From an uncultured Bacteroidales bacterium (GTDB taxonomy: Bacteria; Bacteroidota; Bacteroidia; Bacteroidales; UBA932): a stretch of DNA of 62,399 nt. The notes below the pieces were generated by a model that had not been told where the DNA came from, ran no database searches, and worked only from the letters and a program-made list of their open reading frames with translations. Location of the stretch: NCBI GenBank assembly GCA_949289565.1, contig CASEOO010000035.1:1-62399 (forward strand), written 5' to 3'. The translations under genes and the position numbers were made by a program. Position 1 is the stretch's first letter. Each line of letters starts with the position of its first letter. Positions 53,284-60,706 of the stretch are shown piece by piece.

Positions 53284-53880
53284 TTAATTTCCGGTTTCTA
53301 ATTTCCGTATAAGGGCTGCAAAGTAAGCATTTTTTTCCGGATATGCCAAAATTAGTTTGTCATAAATCATCTTGGCCTGTTCCGGATAGCCTTGTTCTGC
53401 ATATATCTGCGCCAAGGTCTCTGTGCAGAATTCAGGTACATTCCCAGGATTCTGCACCTGCCTTGCTGGCTCTTCGGAAGCTTTTCTGGCTATTTCCGCA
53501 AAAACTTCATCACCGGCATTCTGCACCTGGTCATACTGGGCCTGGGAAAAATAGTCTCCGCCCACGACAACAACAGGCCTTCCGCCATCCGTATCACCGG
53601 CATTCTCCTGCCGGCCGGAAATATACGACTTCAGGATCATGTCCATATCCTTGTCCGAACAGTCAGCCATCATGGACTTCCTTCCGATGCCTGACAGAGC
53701 CTTCCTTGATGACACATACAGAGAGGCTTCTGACAGCGCGGCAGATGCTGTTTCGTCATTTCCCATGGACGCAAGCCTGGAGCACAGCTCCTTCCGGGCA
53801 TTTCCGAACCATGGATACAGGTTCACCACTCCCGTCAGTTCATCCAGGGACAATGTCTTGAGATCTATATGCTTGCCCAT
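53284..53880 (-). CDS. Conserved TPR-like helical protein, unknown function
   Basis: 198 residues with no signal peptide. N-terminal motif LDELTGVVNLYPWFGNARKE, a middle variable stretch and a C-terminal TPR-like pair (ETLAQIYAEQGYPEQAKMIY, ILAYPEKNAYFAALIRKLE). It starts one base after the lptE gene ends and precedes secG, the place where Bacteroidales commonly keep a protein of this type. Probably cytoplasmic; exact role unknown. Confidence 0.8.
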   Translation of the reverse strand: MGKHIDLKTLSLDELTGVVNLYPWFGNARKELCSRLASMGNDETASAALSEASLYVSSRKALSGIGRKSMMADCSDKDMDMILKSYISGRQENAGDTDGGRPVVVVGGDYFSQAQYDQVQNAGDEVFAEIARKASEEPARQVQNPGNVPEFCTETLAQIYAEQGYPEQAKMIYDKLILAYPEKNAYFAALIRKLETGN

Positions 53881-53881
53881 A

Positions 53882-54400
53882 CTACCACTGTGCTACTGTA
53901 GCATTAAATATATCTTCCACGAGCTTGTCTATGATTTCCGTGCACAGCGACGACTCCACTGCATCCAGCGAAGTGGTGGCGTCGAAGTCTGCATAAGCAG
54001 AAAATGACTGCTCCAGGTTGTCTTCAGGATATTTATTGTTCGTGAAATATATTTTTACATTCACCGTCAGCCGGTTCTGGGCGGCGACCTCATTGGCGGT
54101 CACGCCCATGGCCTTCACGTCATATCCTATGATTTCCCCCACTATGTCCAGGTCGCCGCCTTCATCTACCTGCTCCAGCCTGGTCAGCCTTCTGAACTGG
54201 TCTTTCAACGCCTCGGTCAGTTCATTGCTCAAGGTAGGGTTCACTCTCAGCGCCTTATATTCGAAATAATGAATGTTCACCGTATAGACATCCGGCTGTA
54301 TGGATGTTCCGGAAAATGAATAAATCCCGCATGACCGTGCGATCATCCCGACGACGGCCAGCGATATGACAAAAAGTATTGCAGATAAAGTCTTTTTCAT
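53882..54400 (-). CDS. lptE: LptE-like LPS-assembly lipoprotein
   Basis: 172 residues from the ATG at about 54400 (MKKTLSAILFVISLAVVGMI), with Cys at about 24 in ARSCGIYSFSGTSI; a GTG-initiated longer frame overlaps the upstream gene and is unlikely. The layout GIYSF..., NELTEALKDQFRRLTRLEQV and DLDIVGEIIGYDV is that of the Bacteroidetes LptE family, which plugs the LptD barrel in the outer membrane. It sits 40 bases after the sigma-54 activator gene. Confidence 0.85.
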   Translation of the reverse strand: MKKTLSAILFVISLAVVGMIARSCGIYSFSGTSIQPDVYTVNIHYFEYKALRVNPTLSNELTEALKDQFRRLTRLEQVDEGGDLDIVGEIIGYDVKAMGVTANEVAAQNRLTVNVKIYFTNNKYPEDNLEQSFSAYADFDATTSLDAVESSLCTEIIDKLVEDIFNATVAQW

Positions 54401-54440
54401 ATAAAATGTCTCTCTGTTGAAAGTCAATGTCTGCCAGGTA

Positions 54441-55748
54441 TTATTCCAGAGACTTGAGTTTGCGGTACAGTGTCCTTTCCGAAATCCCCAGCTCTTCTGC
54501 CGCCTGCTTTCTATTGCCTTTATATTTGTCCAGAGCACGTTTGATGAGGGCCAGCTCTGTTTTCTCTATCGACAGGTTTCCGTCCGCGGCCATGTCTGCC
54601 TGCGGCTTCTGGGATACACGCTCTGCGCCAGCGAAAGCATCGGCCATCACCCTCGCAGGCTGCTCGTCAGGATCTTCCAGGCGCGCATAAGTGTCAGGCA
54701 TGACATTGTCCTCGCCTGCACCTGCGCCAGGAGATGGCTGGAAATGGCCGGGATTGGCTATGAGCTGCCTCTCTGAGACATTGTCCCGGACAGGGACACC
54801 GTTCCCTAAAACTACAGAGTTCAGGTAGTCTACGTCCTGCCGGAGCTGGTATATCGTCCTCACCAGCATTTCCTTTTCCGATGATGAAAAGGCTTCCTCG
54901 GAAGAGTCCACCCTGACCGGAAGCAGGTTCGCGTCTTCTTTCGGAAGATATTTGGCAAGAGTGGCCGCATTTATCATGCGCCTGTCATTCCCGGGCGCAG
55001 ATTTCACAGACTCGATAGCTGACACGGTCTCGGCTACATTCTTCAGCTGGCGGATATTCCCTGGCCAGCGGTAAGTTTTGAGAAGGGTGACAGCCTCGTC
55101 TGTCAATGATATCTTCACCATATTATATTTGGCGGCGAAATCTGCGGCAAATTTTCTGAACAGGAGATGGATATCGTCTTTCCTGTCCCTGAGCGCAGGC
55201 ATAAGGACAGGCACAGCATTCAGCCTGTAATAAAGGTCTTCCCGGAATTTCCCTCTGGACACGGCATAGCGGAGATTCACGTTAGTGGCAGCCACAACTC
55301 TCACATCCGTTTTCAGCACTTTCGACGACCCGACTCTGATAAACTCGCCCGACTGGAGCACCCTCAGGAGTTTCGCCTGGGACGGCAAAGGCAGTTCGCC
55401 TACTTCATCCAGGAAAAGAGTGCCTCCGTCAGCTTCCTCAAAATATCCGCGGCGCATCTCGGAAGCTCCTGTGAAAGAGCCCTTTTCATGGCCGAACAGC
55501 TCGGAGTCTATAGTGCCTTCCGGAATGGCGCCGCAGTTGATAGCGAAGTATTTGCCTGTTTTCCGGAGGCTGTTCTGATGTATAATCTTGGGGATGTTCT
55601 CTTTTCCGACACCGCTCTCGCCGGTGATAAGCACAGTAAGGTCTGTAGGAGCCACCGCCACGGCGATATCCAGCGCACGGTTCAGCGCAGGGTCGTTCCC
55701 TATGATGTCGAACTTGTTCTTTAATGCCTGTAATTCCTGAGTAGTCAT
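54441..55748 (-). CDS. Sigma-54-dependent transcriptional activator without a receiver domain
   Basis: 435 residues from the ATG at 55748 (MTTQELQALKNK). The AAA+ domain starts near residue 15: Walker A GESGVGKE, the sigma-54 loop GSFTGA (canonical GAFTGA has Ala where Ser stands), Walker B GGTLFLDEVGEL and the C-terminal Fis-type helix-turn-helix RKQAAEELGISERTLYRKL. No response-regulator or GAF domain precedes it, so control must come from elsewhere. A TAACTTTG -7-like box at 55755-55762 would put the start of transcription at or near the ATG. Commonly found beside lptE in Bacteroidales. Confidence 0.92.
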   Translation of the reverse strand: MTTQELQALKNKFDIIGNDPALNRALDIAVAVAPTDLTVLITGESGVGKENIPKIIHQNSLRKTGKYFAINCGAIPEGTIDSELFGHEKGSFTGASEMRRGYFEEADGGTLFLDEVGELPLPSQAKLLRVLQSGEFIRVGSSKVLKTDVRVVAATNVNLRYAVSRGKFREDLYYRLNAVPVLMPALRDRKDDIHLLFRKFAADFAAKYNMVKISLTDEAVTLLKTYRWPGNIRQLKNVAETVSAIESVKSAPGNDRRMINAATLAKYLPKEDANLLPVRVDSSEEAFSSSEKEMLVRTIYQLRQDVDYLNSVVLGNGVPVRDNVSERQLIANPGHFQPSPGAGAGEDNVMPDTYARLEDPDEQPARVMADAFAGAERVSQKPQADMAADGNLSIEKTELALIKRALDKYKGNRKQAAEELGISERTLYRKLKSLE

Positions 55749-55845
55749 ATTCTGCAAAGTTAGAAACTGTTTTGAGAAATTGGCATTCTCTGCAAAAGAT
55801 TTAGAAGATTTTCTCGTTACAGGACGCATTAATCAGTTTATTTGT

Positions 55846-55853
55846 TATATTTG
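55846..55853 (+). promoter_or_regulatory. -7 box of the repeat-lipoprotein gene
   Basis: TATATTTG fits TAnnTTTG, about 70 bases before the ATG at 55926. No TTTG at the exact -33 spacing. The gap 55749-55925 holds no ORF and serves two divergent genes. Confidence 0.5.
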
Positions 55854-55925
55854 TCGAAAATATGCCCCGATTCGAAGCCGGGGTCTGGATTTGGATATAA
55901 AACAAACCATTAAATATTGAACAAC

Positions 55926-57566
55926 ATGAAAAAAAGTTTCAAAATCCTTTATTCTGCCGTGCTGGGTCTTGCGGCTGTGGCCTGCAGCTCACCTGAGAAA
56001 ATGGCAGAAATGGCAGAGAACGTAAGTGTACAGTGCGACCCTGCTGTGCTTGAAGTAGTGGCCGGCAAGATTGACGCCGCTGTTTCAGTGACATATCCTG
56101 CTGATTATTTCCATCCTAAAGCCATCCTCGAGGTGACTCCTGTTATCGTATATGAAGGCGGCGAGGCCAAGATGGATCCTTTCACATATCAGGGTGAAGA
56201 TGTTCAGGACAACTATAAAGTCATTTCTTCTGAGGGCGCCACTGTTTCAGAGAATGTAAGCTTCGACTATGTTCCTGGCATGGAGAAGAGCTATCTCGAG
56301 CTCCGCGGCGTAGTGAAATACAAGAATAAAGTCATCGAGATTCCTACCAAGAAAGTAGCTGACGGGGCCAACGCCACCTACATGCTTGTATGCAAGGACG
56401 GAAAAGTGGAATACAAGGCTGACAACTATCAGGAAATCATCAAGCAGACTGCTGAAGGCCAGATCCTCTATACCATCAACAGCTCATATGTAAGAGGCAG
56501 CCAGCTCAAGTCAGAGTCCATCAAGGCTTTCCAGGCGGCTCTCGACGAGATCAAGGCTAACGAGCGCAAGGAAATCATCAACACAGACATCGTGGCTTAC
56601 GCTTCTCCTGACGGAGCTGAGGACCTGAATGCAAAACTGTCTGACAAGCGTTCTGAAACTGCAGAGAAAGCTTATGGCAAAGTGACTAAAAACCACGAAG
56701 TGGAAGCTCCTGTGACTGTCATCAGCGTAGGAGAGGACTGGGAAGGCTTCAAAGAGCTCGTTTCAGAGTCTGACATCGAGGACAAAGACCTGATCATCCG
56801 CGTCCTTTCTATGTACAGCGATCCTGCTGTCCGCGAAAAGGAAATCAAGAACATGTCTCAGGTTTACAATTCCCTGAAGAAAGAAATCCTTCCTGAACTC
56901 CGCCGTGCAAGGTTCATCGCAAATGTAGAGTTCACCAACTACTCTAACGAAGAGCTCCTCGCACTGATCGACGAGAACATCGACATCCTTGATGAAGAGG
57001 CTCTGCTCCGTGCGGCTTCAGTCGTGAAGGACAATGCTGACAAGGTCGCTATCTACAAGAAAGCTGTCGAGAAGTACAACAGCGCACGCGCTCAGTACAA
57101 CCTCGCCGTTGCCTACATCAACTCCAACGACCTGGCTAACGCAAAAGCCGAACTGGCAAAGGCCGCTCAGGATGCTGACTGGCAGAATGCCATGGGTGTC
57201 ATCGCACTCAGGGAAGGCAACTGCGCAGAAGCGGCCAAGTATTTCGCAGCTTCAGGCAATGCGGCTTCCAAGGAGAATGCAGCTGTCCTCGACATCCTCA
57301 ACGGCAAATATGCTGACGCAGCCGCCAAACTGGCTGATGCAGGAAACTGCTGCAACAAGGTGCTGGCTTACATCCTTACTGACCAGCTCGACCAGGCTTC
57401 TGCAGCCGCTACTTGCGGATGTGCCAAGACTTCTTATCTGAAGGCTGTCATAGCCGCCCGCCAGGGCAAGGCTGACGATGTGAAGAAATACATCGATGCA
57501 GCCAGCAAGGACAGCAAGCTTGCAGAAAGGGCTACTAAGGATATCGAATTCGCACAGTACAGGTAG
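55926..57566 (+). CDS. Periplasmic lipoprotein with OmpA-like middle and TPR-like C-terminus
   Basis: 546 residues from the ATG at 55926; lipobox AAVAC. Residues about 20-150 form a beta-rich domain. About 175-300 resemble an OmpA-type region (INTDIVAYASPDGAEDLNAK, LSDKRSETAEKAY). From about 340 there are short helical repeats (ARAQYNLAVAYINSNDLANA; NAMGVIALREGNCAEAAKYF), where several Cys-Cys pairs occur. Codon use is strongly biased to a few codons, which suggests high expression. Own promoter and terminator, so monocistronic. A common Bacteroidales cell-envelope protein of unknown exact role. Confidence 0.75.
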   Translation: MKKSFKILYSAVLGLAAVACSSPEKMAEMAENVSVQCDPAVLEVVAGKIDAAVSVTYPADYFHPKAILEVTPVIVYEGGEAKMDPFTYQGEDVQDNYKVISSEGATVSENVSFDYVPGMEKSYLELRGVVKYKNKVIEIPTKKVADGANATYMLVCKDGKVEYKADNYQEIIKQTAEGQILYTINSSYVRGSQLKSESIKAFQAALDEIKANERKEIINTDIVAYASPDGAEDLNAKLSDKRSETAEKAYGKVTKNHEVEAPVTVISVGEDWEGFKELVSESDIEDKDLIIRVLSMYSDPAVREKEIKNMSQVYNSLKKEILPELRRARFIANVEFTNYSNEELLALIDENIDILDEEALLRAASVVKDNADKVAIYKKAVEKYNSARAQYNLAVAYINSNDLANAKAELAKAAQDADWQNAMGVIALREGNCAEAAKYFAASGNAASKENAAVLDILNGKYADAAAKLADAGNCCNKVLAYILTDQLDQASAAATCGCAKTSYLKAVIAARQGKADDVKKYIDAASKDSKLAERATKDIEFAQYR

Positions 57567-57586
57567 TCTCGCCTGAACCGCTAAAG

Positions 57587-57621
57587 AAACCGGTCCTGAA
57601 ACCTTTAGGGCCGGTTTTTTT
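57587..57621 (+). terminator. Terminator after the repeat-lipoprotein gene
   Basis: AAACCGGTCC (57587-57596) pairs with GGGCCGGTTT (57608-57617) apart from one mismatch, and the stem runs into TTTTTTT. Typical intrinsic terminator 20 bases after the stop. Confidence 0.88.
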
Positions 57622-57685
57622 GGAATCGGCCATAACATCATCACCAGAAAAACTGGTCTGAAATTTAATCATCGCCAATCAGTTT

Positions 57686-59977
57686 ATGAGCAATATAACT
57701 AAAGAAGAGGCCCTGCTTTATCACTCTCAGGGCAAGCCGGGAAAGATAGAAGTCGTTCCCACCAAACCTCACAGCACCCAGAGAGACCTTTCTCTGGCCT
57801 ACTCACCAGGAGTTGCAGAGCCATGCCTGGAGATAGAAAAAAATCCGCATGACGCGTACAAATACACGGCAAAAGGGAATCTGGTAGCCGTCATTTCAAA
57901 TGGCACGGCCGTTCTGGGGCTCGGAGACATAGGAGCATTGGGCGGAAAGCCTGTCATGGAAGGAAAGGCACTCCTGTTCAAGATATACGCCGGGATCGAT
58001 GTGTTCGACATCGAAGTGAACGAGAAAGATCCCGACAAGTTCGTGGAAGCCGTCAAGGCCATTGCGCCGACTTTCGGCGGAATAAACCTCGAAGACATCA
58101 AAGCCCCTGAGTGCTTTGAAATCGAGCGCAGGCTGAAAGAGGAGCTGGATATCCCAGTAATGCATGATGACCAGCACGGCACTGCTATCATTTCAAGCGC
58201 AGGCCTTCTGAATGCGCTGGAAGTAGCCGGCAAGAAGATAGAAGATGTGAAAATCGTGGTCAACGGCGCAGGAGCATCTGCCATCTCATGCACCAGCCTG
58301 TATGTAGCTCTCGGAGCAAAAAAGGAAAACATCGTCATGCTGGACAGCAAGGGCGTGATCACTTCAGACAGGCCGAATCTCACGGAACAGAAAAAGCTCT
58401 TCGCTACCGACCGCCGGGACGTCCACACCCTCGCCGAGGCTATCAAAGGAGCTGATGTATTCCTGGGCCTCTCACGAGGCAATGTCCTGACGCAGGATAT
58501 GGTACGCAGCATGGCGAAAAACCCTATAGTCTTCGCACTGGCCAATCCTGTCCCTGAAATCAGTTACGAGGATGCCAAGGCTTCACGTGAGGACATACTG
58601 ATTTCGACAGGGCGCTCCGACTATCCGAACCAGATAAACAACGTCATCGGATTCCCGTACATATTCCGAGGCGCGCTGGATGTGAATGCTTCAGCCATCA
58701 ACGAAGAAATGAAGCTGGCTGCAGTCCACGCTATCGCCGATCTGGCCAAAAAGCCTGTGCCGGATATCGTGAACGAGGCATATAAGGTAAACAATTTCAC
58801 ATTCGGACCTGATTATTTCATTCCTAAGCCAGTGGACCCGCGGCTAATCACGGACGTTTCCATCGCAGTAGCCAAAGCTGCCATGGCATCAGGCGTTGCG
58901 CGCAAGGATATCACCGACTGGAATGCCTACAGGGAACACCTGAAGGAACTGATGGGATTCGAATCGGAATTCATACGCCAGCTCTACACTACAGCCAGGA
59001 CAGACCCTCAGAGAGTCGTATTCGCCGAAGGCAACCATCCGAACATGATCAAGGCTGCAGTAGAGGCCCGTTCAGAGGGTATCTGCCATCCTATACTGCT
59101 CGGAAACGACGAAAGGATAGAGAAGGCCGCCAAAAGGCTGAAACTCAGCCTGGAAGGTGTGGAGATAGTAAACCTCCGGCACGACAATGAAGCCGCCCGC
59201 AGGGAGAGGTATGCCCGGCTTCTGGCCGAGAAAAGAGCACGCGAAGGCGCGACATATGACGAAGCCTGCGACAAGATGTTCGAACCTAACTATTTCGGCA
59301 TGATGATGGTCGAGACAGGAGATGCAGATGCTTTCATCACCGGTACTTACACGAAGTACAGCAACACCATCAAGGTGGCAAAAGAAGTGATAGGCATCAG
59401 GCCGGGACTGGAACATTTCGGCACCATGCACATCGTGAATTCGAAGAAAGGCACATATTTCCTCGCCGACACCCTGATAAACAGGCATCCTGACACGAAG
59501 GCGCTGATCGACATAGCCCTGCTGGCAGACCACACAGTGAAATTCTTCAACCACGAGCCTGTCATGGCCATGGTTTCATATTCGAACTTCGGCGCTGACA
59601 CCGAAGGCAGCCCGAAAACAGTGCATCAGGCAGTGGACTATATTCAAGAAAAGTATCCTGACATCCTGATCGATGGCGAGATGCAGGTGAATTTCGCTCT
59701 CGACGACCAGCTCAGAGACAGGAAATTCCCGTTCAACAAGCTGAAAGGGCGCATTGTAAATACCCTGCTCTTCCCGAACCTGAGCTCTGCCAACTCGGCC
59801 TACAAGCTCATTCAGTCCATGAGTGACGCGGAGATGATAGGGCCGATCCAGATGGGCCTGAACAAGCCGATACACTTTACGGATATAGAGAGTTCTGTCC
59901 GTGACATAGTGAATATCACGGCCGTAGCCGTCATCGATGCCATCGTAGCGAAGAAGATGGAGAACGGAGACTGTTAG
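57686..59977 (+). CDS. maeB: NADP-dependent malic enzyme with C-terminal phosphotransacetylase-like domain
   Basis: 763 residues, the length of the MaeB type. N-terminal malic domain: SLAYSPGVAEPCLEI, GNLVAVISNGTAVLGLGDIG, then the metal site FGGINLEDIKAPECFEIE and DDQHGTAI. Rossmann motif VVNGAGASAIS at about 191-201. After about residue 430 comes the phosphate-acetyltransferase-like domain (RVVFAEGNHPNMIKAA to FPNLSSANSAYKLIQ), regulatory in this enzyme class. Oxidatively decarboxylates malate to pyruvate, making NADPH. Cytoplasmic; monocistronic. Confidence 0.96.
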   Translation: MSNITKEEALLYHSQGKPGKIEVVPTKPHSTQRDLSLAYSPGVAEPCLEIEKNPHDAYKYTAKGNLVAVISNGTAVLGLGDIGALGGKPVMEGKALLFKIYAGIDVFDIEVNEKDPDKFVEAVKAIAPTFGGINLEDIKAPECFEIERRLKEELDIPVMHDDQHGTAIISSAGLLNALEVAGKKIEDVKIVVNGAGASAISCTSLYVALGAKKENIVMLDSKGVITSDRPNLTEQKKLFATDRRDVHTLAEAIKGADVFLGLSRGNVLTQDMVRSMAKNPIVFALANPVPEISYEDAKASREDILISTGRSDYPNQINNVIGFPYIFRGALDVNASAINEEMKLAAVHAIADLAKKPVPDIVNEAYKVNNFTFGPDYFIPKPVDPRLITDVSIAVAKAAMASGVARKDITDWNAYREHLKELMGFESEFIRQLYTTARTDPQRVVFAEGNHPNMIKAAVEARSEGICHPILLGNDERIEKAAKRLKLSLEGVEIVNLRHDNEAARRERYARLLAEKRAREGATYDEACDKMFEPNYFGMMMVETGDADAFITGTYTKYSNTIKVAKEVIGIRPGLEHFGTMHIVNSKKGTYFLADTLINRHPDTKALIDIALLADHTVKFFNHEPVMAMVSYSNFGADTEGSPKTVHQAVDYIQEKYPDILIDGEMQVNFALDDQLRDRKFPFNKLKGRIVNTLLFPNLSSANSAYKLIQSMSDAEMIGPIQMGLNKPIHFTDIESSVRDIVNITAVAVIDAIVAKKMENGDC

Positions 59978-59984
59978 CGAGGAT

Positions 59985-60083
59985 TTTGGAATCTCCGGAA
60001 AAGATTCTATATTTGCAGCAGAACCGAAATAATACAGCAATTCCGGATACCGGTAAAACGGTAATACGGGATTGCTGTTTTCG
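59985..60083 (+). ncRNA. Candidate short RNA or leader: strong promoter followed by hairpin
   Basis: TTTG (59985-59988), 19 bases, TATATTTG (60008-60015) is a full consensus promoter starting 8 bases after the maeB stop. The expected start is near 60022. A hairpin follows at once: CAGCAAT (60035-60041) with ATTGCTG (60071-60077), an inner TACCG/CGGTA stem, then TTTTCG. The hairpin may be the maeB terminator, but a promoter just before it would yield an RNA of about 60 bases or a leader for the gene at 60157. Confidence 0.4.
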
Positions 60084-60156
60084 TTGCAGAAAGCACATCC
60101 CAGTCACTATTCTTATCGGACCGGATATCATTAATGTTCTTTAAATTATTGGTATT

Positions 60157-60555
60157 ATGGTTACAGAAACAAAATTTGCACATTGCCCGGATGACGGGCA
60201 GGTGACAGTCGACGGAAATCTGCTGGTGGAGATGGTGGCAGACTGCGAAAAGGATGCGCTCAAGGCGCGTGATGTCCAGGAAAAGATCAAGTGCTATCTC
60301 AGGATGGCCGACCTGTGCAGGGCAAATGATTTCGCTTTCACGGCATTCCTGCTTTGTCACAAAGCCTGGGATCTGGCCATCGACGATGATTATGAGCATC
60401 TGAGGATGAAGAACAAGGAGTTTGCCCTCACCGCTGCCGGGAAACTGAACAGCCTCGTGGAGAAGCTCCGTCCTGAAGACATGAAAGCGAAAGATTTTGT
60501 CAGGGAAACGCTTGACTACTACCACGACATTTACTGCGTGCGTTATATCGATTGA
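60157..60555 (+). CDS. Hypothetical small helical protein
   Basis: 132 residues with no signal peptide or membrane segment; I do not recognise the family. It is almost wholly helical and charged (LVEMVADCEKDALKARDVQE; MADLCRANDFAFTAFLLCHK; ALTAAGKLNSLVEKLRPEDM) with four cysteines, two of them spaced as in helix-packing positions. Between the maeB/hairpin region and a clear terminator, so a separate unit, probably driven from the promoter at 59985-60015. The coding usage matches its neighbours, so it is likely a real gene. Confidence 0.7.
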   Translation: MVTETKFAHCPDDGQVTVDGNLLVEMVADCEKDALKARDVQEKIKCYLRMADLCRANDFAFTAFLLCHKAWDLAIDDDYEHLRMKNKEFALTAAGKLNSLVEKLRPEDMKAKDFVRETLDYYHDIYCVRYID

Positions 60556-60592
60556 CGGCAGATTTGTCTATCGGATTTTTTCTGACAGGAAA

Positions 60593-60623
60593 GGACAGGT
60601 TTCATCGCCTGTCCCTTTTGTTT
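60593..60623 (+). terminator. Terminator after the small helical protein gene
   Basis: GGACAGG (60593-60599) pairs with CCTGTCC (60608-60614), followed by CTTTTGTTT. It starts 37 bases after the stop codon. Confidence 0.85.
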
Positions 60624-60706
60624 ACAGAAGATTTTTCCGTTGATGCCTCAGCCGGCCCGGACGGCAGCTCCCTCGGGGAGCGGGTCGCGAGTTCGAGTCC
60701 TCTGTA

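Noticed and set aside
60650..60706. Functional tRNA gene beside the intron
   Set aside because: D-arm and T-loop-like pieces are visible, but there is no anticodon arm with U33, the T-stem does not pair and no acceptor partner is found.
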